Positions 39,789 through 49,700 of a stretch of 53,857 nt of DNA are shown piece after piece. Location of the stretch: NCBI RefSeq assembly GCF_019038435.1, contig NZ_JAGPOX010000063.1, positions 1-53,857 of the forward strand. The letters are read 5' to 3'. Numbering within the stretch: the first letter of the stretch is position 1; each line of letters opens with the position of its first letter. The notes below the pieces were generated by a model. It ran no database searches. It was not told the DNA's origin and saw nothing but the letters and a program-made list of their open reading frames with translations. This DNA is from Nocardia alni. GTDB lineage: Bacteria; Actinomycetota; Actinomycetes; Mycobacteriales; Mycobacteriaceae. A program made the translations under genes and the position numbers.

Positions 39789-41096
39789 TCACGTGCCCGC
39801 CCGCAGCAGTGCATCGATATCCCCTGACATAGCGCCGAGTGAATCCGCCTGCGCCGCGCCCCGCAGGACCCGGTTGCACCCCCGGGACAGCAGTGAGTCG
39901 ACCTTCCCCCACGCCGGGGTGATCACCAAGGGACGCGACACATCGGGTCCGCCGGTGAAAACCTCGAGGTTGCCGATATTCGCATGCGCCCTGGCGAATC
40001 CGGGCGACCGCATGGCGGATCGCAGTACCGGCACGAAGAGCCCGGATTCGGCGATGATGGCCTGCCCGACCGGCCCGGTCGCGAATTTCACGAATTCCCA
40101 GGCCTGTTCGCGGCGCGGGCTGTCCGCGGCGATCGCCAGCCCCGTGCATCCGACGTCGGTGATCGCGCCCGGGCCGCCGTGCGGGCCGACGGGCAGTACC
40201 GTCACATCGAAGTCCAGATCCGCATGCCCGCCAAGTCTCGAGAATTCCGAATAGAGCCAATGCCCGCCGAGCAGCATGGCCGCACGGCCGCTGGAGAACA
40301 GGTCGGGTGCGGATACCGACAGTTGGTCGGCGACATTTGGCGCGACCCGGTGCCGCACCGCGAGATCGGCGTAGAATTGAATGCCCGCGGCGAACCGCGG
40401 GTCGCCGATGTTGGTGCGGGTGGGCGCCTTCGGCGGGCTGAACCATTGTGCGCCGTTGTTCATTCCGAAGCAGGCCGCGGAGTAGTACGGCACCCAGGCG
40501 TCGGCGAAACCCCACTGCCGCACGCGCCCATCCGGGCCGCGATGGGTCAGCGTCTCTGCGGCGGCTAGGAATTCGTCGAATGTCCATGCCTGCGACCAGC
40601 TGCCGGGTGGGCGAATCCCGGCCTGTTCGAACAGCTTCCGGTTGTAGTACAAGAAGACACCGGACCACTGTTCGGGCAGCGCGTACTGCCCGGCGCCGTA
40701 GTCGAACGTCTCGTACAAGGGGCGGTAACTGTCCGCGCTCAGGGTCGCGGCATAGGCCGGATCGCGGTCCAGCAGCGTGCGCAGGTCCAGCAGTACTCCA
40801 CGTTCGGCCAGGCCCGCGTAGAGCATCTCCCAGGACATCAGCACGTCCGGGCATTTGCCCCCGGCGCAGTAGGTCAGCATCTGCTGCAACGGATCCGGGC
40901 CCGACATGATGGTGCGGATCCGGATATCCGGATGTCGCCGGGTGAACTCGTCGATGATGCGCAGGCGTGTGCGGGCCTCCTGCGGCCGGGCCTGGAAGAA
41001 GAAGGTCACCGCGTCGTCGCCGGCGCCGCCGCACCCGGCCAGGATCGGCGCGGCCAACATCGAGCCGAGCAGCGTACGGCGGCGCACCGGGTTCAC
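39789..41096 (-). CDS. ABC transporter solute-binding lipoprotein (family 1, sugar type)
   Basis: The 435-residue protein starts at GTG 41096, which has GAGGAGG just upstream; an ATG at 41132 is in frame but weaker. A twin-arginine-like RRRTLLGSMLAAPILAGC leader ends in the lipobox LAGC, so the mature protein should be anchored outside the membrane. The body is the SBP family 1 fold, with FTRRHPDIRIRTI early, PEQWSGVFLYYNRKLFEQAG and a Trp/Tyr-rich ligand region. It captures a sugar or a sugar phosphate and hands it to the two downstream permeases. The ligand cannot be read from sequence. Nothing links it to the PKS cluster except position. Confidence 0.88.
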   Translation of the reverse strand: MNPVRRRTLLGSMLAAPILAGCGGAGDDAVTFFFQARPQEARTRLRIIDEFTRRHPDIRIRTIMSGPDPLQQMLTYCAGGKCPDVLMSWEMLYAGLAERGVLLDLRTLLDRDPAYAATLSADSYRPLYETFDYGAGQYALPEQWSGVFLYYNRKLFEQAGIRPPGSWSQAWTFDEFLAAAETLTHRGPDGRVRQWGFADAWVPYYSAACFGMNNGAQWFSPPKAPTRTNIGDPRFAAGIQFYADLAVRHRVAPNVADQLSVSAPDLFSSGRAAMLLGGHWLYSEFSRLGGHADLDFDVTVLPVGPHGGPGAITDVGCTGLAIAADSPRREQAWEFVKFATGPVGQAIIAESGLFVPVLRSAMRSPGFARAHANIGNLEVFTGGPDVSRPLVITPAWGKVDSLLSRGCNRVLRGAAQADSLGAMSGDIDALLRAGT

Positions 41097-41487
41097 CGAC
41101 CTCCTCGAATCATTGAAGCAATATTCCAGCAATCATTGAATGGGCACGCGCAGCTTACGATCGAGCACGAAACGGATCGTGGAGCACACGCACGGGAAAC
41201 CACTATTGGGCGCGCTCGAACCCCCACGAGCGAAAACCCGGACGGCACAGACATGTCGGAGTCCGGCGATACAGTCGTCGTCGGAAGGCCCGGCTACACC
41301 CCGCCCGGCGCCGCACCCACGACCGCCTGCGCACCCGAGCAGTCGCGTCCCCTCGACGGTCAGGCAACCCCTGCCCGACAGCCGGTGACGTGGTCTTTTT
41401 CCCGAGTTACCCCCGCACGAGCGCTAGTTCGGCTACGTTATGTCCGTTTTCACACGATCTGCACAGAACAACGGGAGAGTTGCTCAT
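41097..41487. other. Divergent intergenic region (about 390 bp) between the ABC transporter and cstA
   Basis: I see no gene. Close to the ABC side, AATCATTGAA occurs twice, at 41108-41117 and 41131-41140 (period 23 bp), in an AT-rich patch that could hold the promoter and a regulator site for the ABC operon. The cstA side carries a ribosome site GGGAGAG ending about 8 nt before its ATG. Confidence 0.6.
41108..41140 (-). repeat. Direct repeat AATCATTGAA (two copies, 23-bp period) in front of the ABC operon
   Basis: Two identical 10-bp copies flank an AT-rich spacer with GCAATATTCC, ending 11 bp before the binding-protein GTG. Position and symmetry suggest an operator or promoter element, perhaps for a LacI- or ROK-type sugar regulator located elsewhere. 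Confidence 0.4.
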
Positions 41488-43824
41488 ATGGCGACAATCG
41501 AATACCTGCGGACAGATCCCGACCTCCCTCCCGTAGGCGTCGTGAACCGCTCCCCCATCTCCCCGGCGAAGAAGGGCATCTTCCTCGTCATCGCCATCCT
41601 GGGCGCCGTCGGCTGGGCCGTGCTGGGGATCAGCCGCGGCGAGAACGTCAACGCGGTGTGGATCGTGGTCGCCGCGGTGTGCACCTACATCATCGCCTAT
41701 CAGTTCTACGCGCGGTTCATCTCGAACCGGATCGTCCAGCCGCGCGACGATGTCGCCACCCCCGCTGAGGAATTGGAGAACGGCACCGATTACATGCCGA
41801 TGGACAGGCGTGTGCTGTTCGGCCACCACTTCGCCGCCATCGCCGGCGCCGGCCCTCTGGTCGGGCCCGTGCTGGCCGCGCAGATGGGCTATCTGCCCGG
41901 CACGCTGTGGATCGTCGTCGGCGTGGTGCTCGCCGGTGCGGTGCAGGACTATCTGGTGCTCTGGGCCTCGGTCAAGCGGCGCGGGCGCAGCCTCGGGCAG
42001 ATGGCGCGCGACGAACTCGGCGTGATCGGCGGCGCGGCCGCGCTGATCGCGGTGCTGGTCATCATGATCATCCTGCTCGCGGTGCTGGGCATCGTCGTGG
42101 TCAACGCCCTGGCCGCCACCAAGAGCGCCAACGGGCAGCTCGTGGGCGGCAGCCCGTGGGGCGTGTTCTCGATCTCGATGACCATCCCGATCGCCGTGCT
42201 GATGGGCCTGTACCTGCGCTACGTGCGGCCGGGCAAGGTCGGTGAGATCTCGATCGTCGGCTTCGTGCTGGTGATCTTCGTCATCGTGGCCGGTAAATGG
42301 GTGGGCGACTCGGGTTGGGGCCGTTCGGCGTTCACGCTGGACGGCACCACGATCTCCTGGATGCTGATCATCTACGGCTTCATCGCCTCGGTGCTGCCGG
42401 TCTGGCTGCTGCTGGCCCCGCGCGACTATCTGTCCACGTTCATGAAGGTCGGCACGATCGTGCTGCTGGCCATCGGCGTGGTGATCACCATGCCGGTGCT
42501 GAAGGCCCCGGCGATCTCCCAGTTCGCGGGCAACAGCAAGGGTCCGGCCTTCGCGGGCTCGTTGTTCCCGTTCCTGTTCATCACGATCGCGTGCGGCGCG
42601 CTGTCCGGATTCCATGCCCTGGTCTCCTCCGGCACCACACCGAAGCTGCTGGAAAAGCAGTCGCAAGCGCGGATGATCGGCTACGGCGGCATGCTGATGG
42701 AGTCGTTCGTGGCGATCATGGCGATCATCGCGGCCAGCGTGCTGGACCAGCACCTGTACTTCGCGATCAACACCGCCGGCCTGACCGCCGCGCCGACCGG
42801 CCTGCCACACGGGGCCTCGGCGGCGCAGATCGCGCAGGCCACCGCCGATGCCGCGGCGCGCAAGATGAACGGCATGGGCCTGGGCGGGCCGCCCATCACC
42901 GGCGCCGATCTGGTCAACGAGGCGCACAGCGTCGGGGAGAGTACGTTGCTGTCCCGCACCGGTGGCGCGCCGACGCTGGCCGTCGGCATGTCCCACGTGC
43001 TGCAGGGGTTCCTGGGCGGATCGGCGCTCAAGGCGTTCTGGTACCACTTCGCGATCATGTTCGAGGCGCTGTTCATCCTCACCACGATCGACGCCGGGAC
43101 CCGCGTCGCGCGCTTCATGCTGTCGGACACCCTGGGCAACCTCGGCGGTCCGCTGCGCAAGTTCTCCGAGCCGTCGTGGCGGCCCGGCGCCTGGTTCTGC
43201 TCGGCGATCATCGTCGCGGCGTGGGGTTCGGTGCTGCTGATGGGCGTGACCGATCCGCTGGGCGGCATCTACACGCTGTATCCGCTGTTCGGCATCGCCA
43301 ATCAGCTGCTGGCCGCGGTCGCGCTGACCGTGGTGCTGGTCATCGTGGTCAAGAAGGGCCTGGTCAAATGGGCCTGGATACCAGCCCTGCCACTGATCTG
43401 GGACCTGATCGTGACGATGACGGCCTCGTGGCAGAAGATCTTCTCCGGCGACAAGAACCTGGGCTACTTCAAGCAGGAGAGCGTCTACAGCACCGCCAAG
43501 CACGCCGGAAAGGTGCTGGCCCCGGCGAAGAATATGCACGATATGGACAAGATCATCCACAACAGCTTCATCCAGGGCACGCTATCGATCATCTTCGCGG
43601 TGCTGGTGCTGATCGTCGCGCTGGTCGGCCTGGTGGTCTGTATTCAGGCGTTGCGGCGCGGCGGGAGCGAAACCACCGAGACGCCGGAGCTTCCGTCGAA
43701 GATCTTCGGGCCCACGGGATTCCTGGCCACCAAGGAGGAGAAGAAGGTGCAGGAAGAGTGGGACGAGCTGGTGAAGGCGGGCCGGGTGAAGGTTCCCGGA
43801 GCGGCGCGGGTGGGGGCGGAGTGA
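41488..43824 (+). CDS. cstA: CstA-family carbon-starvation / pyruvate transporter
   Basis: This 778-residue membrane protein is full-length CstA. The conserved DRRVLFGHHFAAIAGAGPLVGPVLAAQMGY (about residues 103-132) is the family signature, and GALSGFHALVSSGTTPKLL and EALFILTTIDAGTRVARFML follow further on. About 16-18 membrane segments are visible. CstA imports peptides or pyruvate during carbon limitation. The ATG at 41488 has GGGAGAG upstream; an ATG at 41440 has no ribosome site. The stop overlaps the GTG of a small YbdD-like gene, the usual partner of cstA. Confidence 0.95.
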   Translation: MATIEYLRTDPDLPPVGVVNRSPISPAKKGIFLVIAILGAVGWAVLGISRGENVNAVWIVVAAVCTYIIAYQFYARFISNRIVQPRDDVATPAEELENGTDYMPMDRRVLFGHHFAAIAGAGPLVGPVLAAQMGYLPGTLWIVVGVVLAGAVQDYLVLWASVKRRGRSLGQMARDELGVIGGAAALIAVLVIMIILLAVLGIVVVNALAATKSANGQLVGGSPWGVFSISMTIPIAVLMGLYLRYVRPGKVGEISIVGFVLVIFVIVAGKWVGDSGWGRSAFTLDGTTISWMLIIYGFIASVLPVWLLLAPRDYLSTFMKVGTIVLLAIGVVITMPVLKAPAISQFAGNSKGPAFAGSLFPFLFITIACGALSGFHALVSSGTTPKLLEKQSQARMIGYGGMLMESFVAIMAIIAASVLDQHLYFAINTAGLTAAPTGLPHGASAAQIAQATADAAARKMNGMGLGGPPITGADLVNEAHSVGESTLLSRTGGAPTLAVGMSHVLQGFLGGSALKAFWYHFAIMFEALFILTTIDAGTRVARFMLSDTLGNLGGPLRKFSEPSWRPGAWFCSAIIVAAWGSVLLMGVTDPLGGIYTLYPLFGIANQLLAAVALTVVLVIVVKKGLVKWAWIPALPLIWDLIVTMTASWQKIFSGDKNLGYFKQESVYSTAKHAGKVLAPAKNMHDMDKIIHNSFIQGTLSIIFAVLVLIVALVGLVVCIQALRRGGSETTETPELPSKIFGPTGFLATKEEKKVQEEWDELVKAGRVKVPGAARVGAE

Positions 43825-44015
43825 CGGCGGCGGTGCTCAGGCCCGTAGTGGCGGTCGCCGGGTATATCAACGCGATACTCGGCGGCCGGGACTATGCCCG
43901 CTACGTCGACCATCTCCGGCGCAACCACCCCGAGAGCGCGGTCCCGACCGAGCGTGAGTACTGGCGCGACCGCTATGCCGCGGCCGACCGCACCCCCGCC
44001 AACCGCTGCTGCTGA
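43821..44015 (+). CDS. YbdD/YjiX-family small protein (CstA partner)
   Basis: A 64-residue protein starts at a GTG that overlaps the cstA stop (GTGA), so translation is coupled. GGRDYARYVDHLRRNHPES and PTEREYWRDRYAA match the DUF466/YbdD family, which is almost always next to cstA and is needed for pyruvate uptake by the related transporters. The C-terminus ends in Cys-Cys. It is short and lies inside a long overlapping frame, so it is easily missed in annotation. Confidence 0.88.
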   Translation: MTAAVLRPVVAVAGYINAILGGRDYARYVDHLRRNHPESAVPTEREYWRDRYAAADRTPANRCC

Positions 44016-44158
44016 GCCCCCTCGCATCGCCCTGGCGCGCTTGTTAGGGGTTCGGAGGTTGCATTGATCGGGACCAATCGGGCGCTTATGGGGTATGCGG
44101 GGGATAGATGGCTCATTTCCGCTAGCGCGGAGCCCGTCGGGCTGCCAGGGTGGAGTTC

Positions 44159-45706
44159 GTGAGTGCTAACGGTCTGGAGTTCGAGCGCTGCTACCGCGCG
44201 GTCGCCACCCGCGATGTCCGGTTCGACGGGCAGTTCGTCACCGCGGTGCGCACGACCGGAATCTACTGCCGCCCATCGTGTCCTGCCATCACTCCGAAAC
44301 GTTCGAACGTCACCTTCCTACCGACCTCGGCCGCGGCACAGCAGAACGGGTTCCGGGCCTGCCGTCGCTGCCTACCCGACGCCGCGCCCGGCTCGCCGCT
44401 GTGGAACACCCGCGCGGACCTGGCCGCCCGCGCCATGCGGCTGATCGCCGACGGCGTGATCGAGCGCGCCGGCGTGCCCGGGCTGGCCGACTCGCTGGGT
44501 TACTCCCAGCGGCAGCTGACCCGGGTGCTCACCGGCGAACTCGGCGCGGGGCCGCTGGCCTTGGCCCGAGCACACCGCGCGCACACCGCACGGCTGCTGA
44601 TCCAGACCACGCGGATGCCGATGTCCGATATCGCGTTCGCGGCCGGATTCTCCAGCATTCGCCAGTTCAACGACACCGTGCGCGAGGTGTTCGCGGTCAG
44701 CCCGACGTCGCTGCGCGAGGAGGCGCGACGGCTGCGCGGAGACACTCTCCCGACCGACTCCGCCGTTCACGGCACCCTCACCCTGCGGCTTCCCTATCGC
44801 GAGCCGCTCGATGTGCCCTGGCTCGAATGGTTTCTGTCCTCGCATGCCGCGCCGGGCCTCGAGCTCTGGGAGGACGGGGTCTACACCCGCGCCCTGCGCA
44901 CCCCGCACGGGCACGCAACGGTGCGCCTGAGCGTGCAGCCCGGGCATGTGCGCGCGGGGCTGTCGCTGCACGATATGCGCGATCTGGCGCCGACAGTGGC
45001 CCGGCTACGGCATCTGCTGGACCTGGACGCCGATCCGGTGGGCATCGACGAGGCGCTCGACGCCGGCCTGCGCGTCGGCGGAAACGGGCTCGACGGGCAC
45101 GGCGCCGGGCTGCGCGGCGACAGTGATGGGTCACGCACATTCAGCCGGGGCATCCGTGTGCCCGGCTGCGTCAACCCGCAGGAGTTGTTGCTGCGCACCA
45201 TGATCGGCCAGCAGATCTCGGTGTCCGCGGCCGTCACCCATACCGCCCGCCTGGTCGAGGCGCTGGGTGAGCCGGTCAACGGCCCTGTGCCGCGACTGTT
45301 TCCGACCGCGGCGGCGATCGCCGAGCACGGCGCGGAGGTGCTGACGGGTCCGGCGCGACGCATCGCGTCCATCGTGGCCGCCGCCCGAGCCCTGGCGTCG
45401 GGTGATCTGACCTTGCACGCCGGGCGCACCGCCACCGATGTGCGCCGCGATCTGCTCGCCCTGGACGGGGTCGGCCCGTGGACCGCCGATTACGTGACGA
45501 TGCGCCTGCTGGCCGATCCGGACATCCTGATGCACACCGACCTGGTGGTGCGCCACGGCGCGGCGCTGCTGGGCGTCGACTTGACCGACACCGGGCGATG
45601 GGCGCCGTGGCGGTCGTATCTGTCGATGCACCTGTGGAAACGGGCGCTGTCCGAACGTCCCGTGTCCGCCGCCGTCGGCAGAGCAGAGGTCGGTGCGGGG
45701 CGGTAA
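44159..45706 (+). CDS. alkA: Ada-AlkA fusion: methyl-phosphotriester sensor, AraC domain and 3-methyladenine DNA glycosylase
   Basis: The protein of about 515 residues joins three parts. An Ada N-terminal zinc domain has GIYCRPSC and FRACRRCLP (four Cys ligands). An AraC-type DNA-binding region follows (GVPGLADSLGYSQRQLTRVL, MPMSDIAFAAGFSSIRQFNDTVREVF). The C-terminal half is AlkA: RGIRVPGCVNPQELLLRTMIGQQISV, the helix-hairpin-helix LDGVGPWTADYV, and the catalytic Asp in DILMHTDLVV. It should transfer a methyl group from DNA, activate adaptive-response genes and excise alkylated purines. The GTG at 44159 has GGTGGAG close upstream; GTG at 44150 is the alternative. The ogt gene follows after 97 bp, as in typical ada regulons. 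Confidence 0.92.
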   Translation: MSANGLEFERCYRAVATRDVRFDGQFVTAVRTTGIYCRPSCPAITPKRSNVTFLPTSAAAQQNGFRACRRCLPDAAPGSPLWNTRADLAARAMRLIADGVIERAGVPGLADSLGYSQRQLTRVLTGELGAGPLALARAHRAHTARLLIQTTRMPMSDIAFAAGFSSIRQFNDTVREVFAVSPTSLREEARRLRGDTLPTDSAVHGTLTLRLPYREPLDVPWLEWFLSSHAAPGLELWEDGVYTRALRTPHGHATVRLSVQPGHVRAGLSLHDMRDLAPTVARLRHLLDLDADPVGIDEALDAGLRVGGNGLDGHGAGLRGDSDGSRTFSRGIRVPGCVNPQELLLRTMIGQQISVSAAVTHTARLVEALGEPVNGPVPRLFPTAAAIAEHGAEVLTGPARRIASIVAAARALASGDLTLHAGRTATDVRRDLLALDGVGPWTADYVTMRLLADPDILMHTDLVVRHGAALLGVDLTDTGRWAPWRSYLSMHLWKRALSERPVSAAVGRAEVGAGR

Positions 45707-45803
45707 TCGCCGGCACGACCGCGTCAACCATCCGCCGACACGGCGAAGCACGGTGTCACACCGCGCTCTCGCCGGACTATGCAACGAAAGTAGGTGTAGG
45801 ACA

Positions 45804-46307
45804 ATGGGTACCGCCGACTTCGCGACAATCGAGACGCCGATCGGGCCGTTCACAACGCTGATCGATGCCGACGGCGCGGTCCTGGCATCGGGCTGGACCG
45901 CCGATGCCGAGGGGCTTCGCCTGCTGGTGTCTCCCCGACTACGACCCACCGAACTGCGGCGCCACGATTCGCTCGGTGAGGTGACACGCGCGGTCGAAAA
46001 GTACCACGCGGGCGACCTTTTCGTGATCGACGAAATCCCCGTGCGGCAGATGTCCGGACCGTTCCTGACGCACGCATGGGAGGTCCTGCGCAAGATCCCG
46101 GCCGGAAATCCGCTGACCTACACCGCCTTCGCCCGCCTGTCCGGCCGCCCGGAGGCCGTACGCGCGGCGGCCAACGCCTGCGCCCGCAACGCCGCGGCGC
46201 TGTTCGTCCCATGCCATCGCATCCTGCGAACCGACGGCACCCTGGGCGGCTTCCGCTGGGGCCTACCGGTCAAATCCTGGCTGATCGAACACGAGCAAAC
46301 CTCGTAA
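45804..46307 (+). CDS. ogt: Methylated-DNA--[protein]-cysteine S-methyltransferase
   Basis: The 167-residue suicide methyltransferase has the active-site PCHR (the alkyl-accepting Cys) in AALFVPCHRILRTDG, the recognition helix AVRAAANACARN, and IPAGNPLTYTAFA before it. It removes O6-methyl and larger alkyl groups from guanine. The ATG at 45804 has GTAGG upstream; the frame is open further back to 45693 without support. It pairs with the upstream Ada-AlkA gene and is probably controlled by it. Confidence 0.93.
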   Translation: MGTADFATIETPIGPFTTLIDADGAVLASGWTADAEGLRLLVSPRLRPTELRRHDSLGEVTRAVEKYHAGDLFVIDEIPVRQMSGPFLTHAWEVLRKIPAGNPLTYTAFARLSGRPEAVRAAANACARNAAALFVPCHRILRTDGTLGGFRWGLPVKSWLIEHEQTS

Positions 46308-46704
46308 GTAGTGGAGCGGCAATCGGTTTCGCCCAGGGACCCGGCACACGGCACACCCGGCGCGATCGCGGCCTTCCTTTACGTGATGCCCCGATCCGCC
46401 GCTGCACACGACCACGACGTCGTTGGTGGTATGCGATCAGCGAAACCCGAGGTCCGAGCTTCGGCCGACCGCGCCGAGGCGACAACCCGCTCGAGCCACT
46501 CAGGACGCTCGGCACACTCGAGGCGCTGAGGACACTCGAACTACTGAGCCGCTTGCGACAATCAGACGCTCAGCACGCTCAGCACGCTCAGCACGCTCAG
46601 CACGCTCAGCACGCTCAGCACGCTCAGCACGCTCAGCACGCTCAGCACGCTCAGCACGCTCAGCACGCTCAGCACGTCGACGTTCCGCGTCCGTAAGGCG
46701 GGTG
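46308..46704. other. Gene-free stretch of about 400 bp holding a degenerate and a perfect 9-bp repeat array
   Basis: It lies between the convergent ends of ogt and sbcC. From about 46488 a loosely conserved 9-bp period (cactcagga, cgctcggca, cactcgagg, cgctgagga) runs into a perfect array at 46566-46676. Short reading frames here simply translate the repeat (AQH, SAR or ERA units). No terminator hairpin is obvious. Confidence 0.65.
46566..46676. repeat. Perfect 9-bp minisatellite, unit CAGCACGCT
   Basis: Eleven complete, identical copies of CAGCACGCT run from 46571 to 46669, with partial copies on both sides. It starts 29 bp beyond the sbcC stop (46705) and is not inside a recognised gene. 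The perfection of the copies points to recent slippage expansion, so copy number may vary between strains. Confidence 0.95.
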
Positions 46705-49700
46705 TCAAGCGACAGTGGTTTCCAGGCGGGAGCCGTCGGGATTGCGGATGACGTGCAGGCGGCTCGGAATGCGCTGACGCATCTCGTCCACATGGCTGAC
46801 GATGCCGACGACCCGCCCGCCGGAACGCAATTCGTCCAGTACGCCCATGACCGCGTCGAGGGTGTCGGCGTCGAGGCTGCCGAAGCCCTCGTCGATGAAC
46901 AGCGTGTCCAGCACCAGTCCGCCGGATTCGGCGGCCACCACATCGGCCAGGCCCAGCGCCAAGGACAGTGAAGCCATGAAGGTCTCACCACCGGACAGCG
47001 TCTTCGCCGGGCGCACGGCTCCGGTGTAGTCGTCGCGGATGTCCAGGCCGAGGCCGCCGCGCCGACCGCGGCTGCCCGCGGCGTCGGAGTGCACGAATTC
47101 GTAACGGCCACCGGACATTCTGCGCAGCCGCACCGAACCGGCCAGGGCCACCTCCTCCAGGCGTGCGGCCAGCACATAGGAGCGCAACGACATACGGCGG
47201 TTGTTCTCCCCGCGCCCCGCCACCACCTCGGCGAGACCCGCCAGCTCGTCGTGGGCCTGCTGCATCGGCGTGATGCGGTCCACCGCCGACCACAGCTGAC
47301 CGCTCAACTCCTCGAGCTGAACCACCCGGCGGGCGGCCTCGGCATGCGCCGCCACCGCCGCGTCCAACCGGGTGCGTGCCTGCACCACAAGGCTTTCCAG
47401 CTCCTGGAGATCCCCTGGCGCGGTGTCGGCCACCGCGCGGATCTCCGGCTCGGCCAGTACGGCCTCGGCGTGAGCGCGCATGCGGTCGGCGGCGACCAGC
47501 TCGGTATCGAGCGCCTCCTGCTGCTGCGGGGTGCGGGTTGCGGCGTCCACGACCTTCGCGTACGCGGCCAGGACCGCGTAGTCGGGCTCCGAACCGTCCT
47601 CGGGCACAACGACATCGGCGAGCGTTACCAACTCGGCCGCGCGGGCCAGCTGTTCCACCCGGCGCGCCAGAGCGGTGACCTGTTCGCGGGCGACGGTCGC
47701 GTCGGCACGGGCGGCGCGCAGTTGCTCCGCGTCACGCACCAACGCCTCCAGGCGGGCCCGGCGACGGTCCACGGTGCCGTCGGCCCCCGCGGCGGCGCGC
47801 AGGCGCTCGGTGAGTTCGGCCAGGCGACGGTCGGCGGCGATGACCCGTTCGAGCACCGCGCTGCCCCGCCCCTCGAGTTCGCGCAGCTCCTCCTGCAGGC
47901 GCGTCTCGTCGGTGCGCAGGCGGTTCAGTTCGGCGGTCAACTCCTCGGTGCGGGCGGCGGCGCGGCGAGCGGATTTGTAGCGCTCGGTGGCGACATTGAG
48001 CGCGGCGGCCAGTTCGGCGCGATCGCCGTCGCCGCCGCGTTCGATCAGCACCGCGATGCTGCCCTCGAGATCGGTCAAGCGGGCCTGTGCGCGCTCACGC
48101 ACCGACTCGGCGGACCGTTCGGCGACCACCGCACGCTGCTCGTCGTCCTTGGACGCGGCCGCCGAGGCCGGGCGCGCCGGCGCCGGATGATCGGCCGAAC
48201 CACAGACACCGCACGGTTGCCCGTCGACCAGCGCACCCGCCAATTCGGCCGCCATCCCGGCCAATCGGCGCTCCCGGACCTCGAGTGTGCGTTCGCGCGC
48301 GTCCACATGCGCCACCCGGGCCTTGTCGAATTCCTCGGTGGCGCCGGTCAGTTCGGCGCGTCGCGCGGCCAGATCCGTCGCGGCGGTCGCCGCGGTACGC
48401 AGCCGCTCGCAGTCGCTCTGCAACCCGGCCAACCCCGCCGCGGCCTGTTCGGCCTCGCGCACCCGCACGTCCACCGCGGCAATGGCCTGCGGTAACGCCG
48501 CCCGCTTACCGGACACCTTCTCGACGCTCGCGTTCAGCGTCGCGCTCTCCCGGCGCAGGCCCGCCAACTCGACAGTCAACCGCTGGGCGGCCTGCGCATC
48601 GGCCCGCACCTCGTCCAGCGCGCCGACCTGAGCCGTCCATCCACGAATCGCGCCCTCGATCCCGGTCGGCGCCGCGTGCGCGGGCTCGGACCGATCCTGG
48701 TCCAGCGGGGCCGGAGCGTCTCCGGCCGCCGCCTCGACCCGCCCTGCCCCATCGGCATCGGCATCGGCATCGGCATCGGCATCGGCATCGGCATCGGCAT
48801 CGGCATCGAGGACCATTGAGCCTGAATCGGATTCAGAATCGGCGGTGAGATTGCGGTCGGGCCCCGCCGACACGGCGAACAGTCCCGGCTCATCGGCCTC
48901 GCCGGACCCGTCGAATTCGGCCGCGCGCAGCGGACGGTCGGTCGCGACCGTGCGCGCCCCACGACGAGATCCAGCGCTTCGCTTGACTACCGTATTGCTC
49001 TCGGCCGCACCGGATCCTCGTCGACGCGTGGATCGTGGCGTGGTGGCACTCGCCTCCACGGCGGCCGACTTGGCGTCGTCCGACGGCTCCGCCTCGACCG
49101 TCGTATCGATCGAGAACAGCTCGAGCTCGATGTATTCGGGCGACTCGGCACCGGAAGGCAGCGTCTCGATGGAATCCTGCGCGGCCGGACTGTCCGTATC
49201 CGGTCCCACTTCGTCGTCGACGGTGAATTCGTCTGCCGGGTAGTCCGACTCGGACGCACGGTCGAGATCCGGTGCCTCTATACGAACGGGAATGGACGCG
49301 AGTTCGGCGGCCAGATCGGTGTCCGCAAGCTCGGCGGCGGCCAGATCTGCTGCGGCCCAGGCAGTTCCGGAAAGTTCGGCACTGGGTGGTTCGAGCAGCC
49401 GGGCGGCGAGGCGTTCGGCCAGTTCCCGGGACTCGTCGGTGCGGCGGCGCAGCGTGAGCGCCGCAGCCCGGGCCTCGACCAGGGCGGCGGCAACCGGTTC
49501 GGCACGGCGGGACTGATCCAGTTCGACGCGACGGCGCTCGCGCAGTTCCGCGGTGGCGGCGTACTGGTCCAATTGCGCTCGCGCGCCGGATATCCGCCGA
49601 TGCAGCTCATGCAGGCGGCGCTGCTGTTCAGCCGAAGCCTGAACCCTGGTCGAATCCTGTTGATGCTGAGCGAGTTCCGTGGTCGTCCGGGCGCCGTCCG

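Noticed and set aside
38743..41034. 763-residue frame fusing an Arg-rich part to the MalF-type permease
   Set aside because: The first two thirds are an out-of-frame reading through the binding-protein gene; the permease starts at 39687.
44044..44053. TTAGGGGTTC upstream of the Ada-AlkA gene, as a fourth regulator site
   Set aside because: Only one hexamer is present and the partner copy at 10-11 bp is missing, so it does not match sites A to C.
46566..46676. Possible CRISPR array
   Set aside because: The unit is 9 bp with no unique spacers, so it is a plain tandem repeat.
46500..47177. Minus-strand frame with a long ERA repeat overlapping the sbcC end
   Set aside because: It overlaps the conserved Walker B end of SbcC in another frame and its repeat is only a translation of the 9-bp minisatellite.
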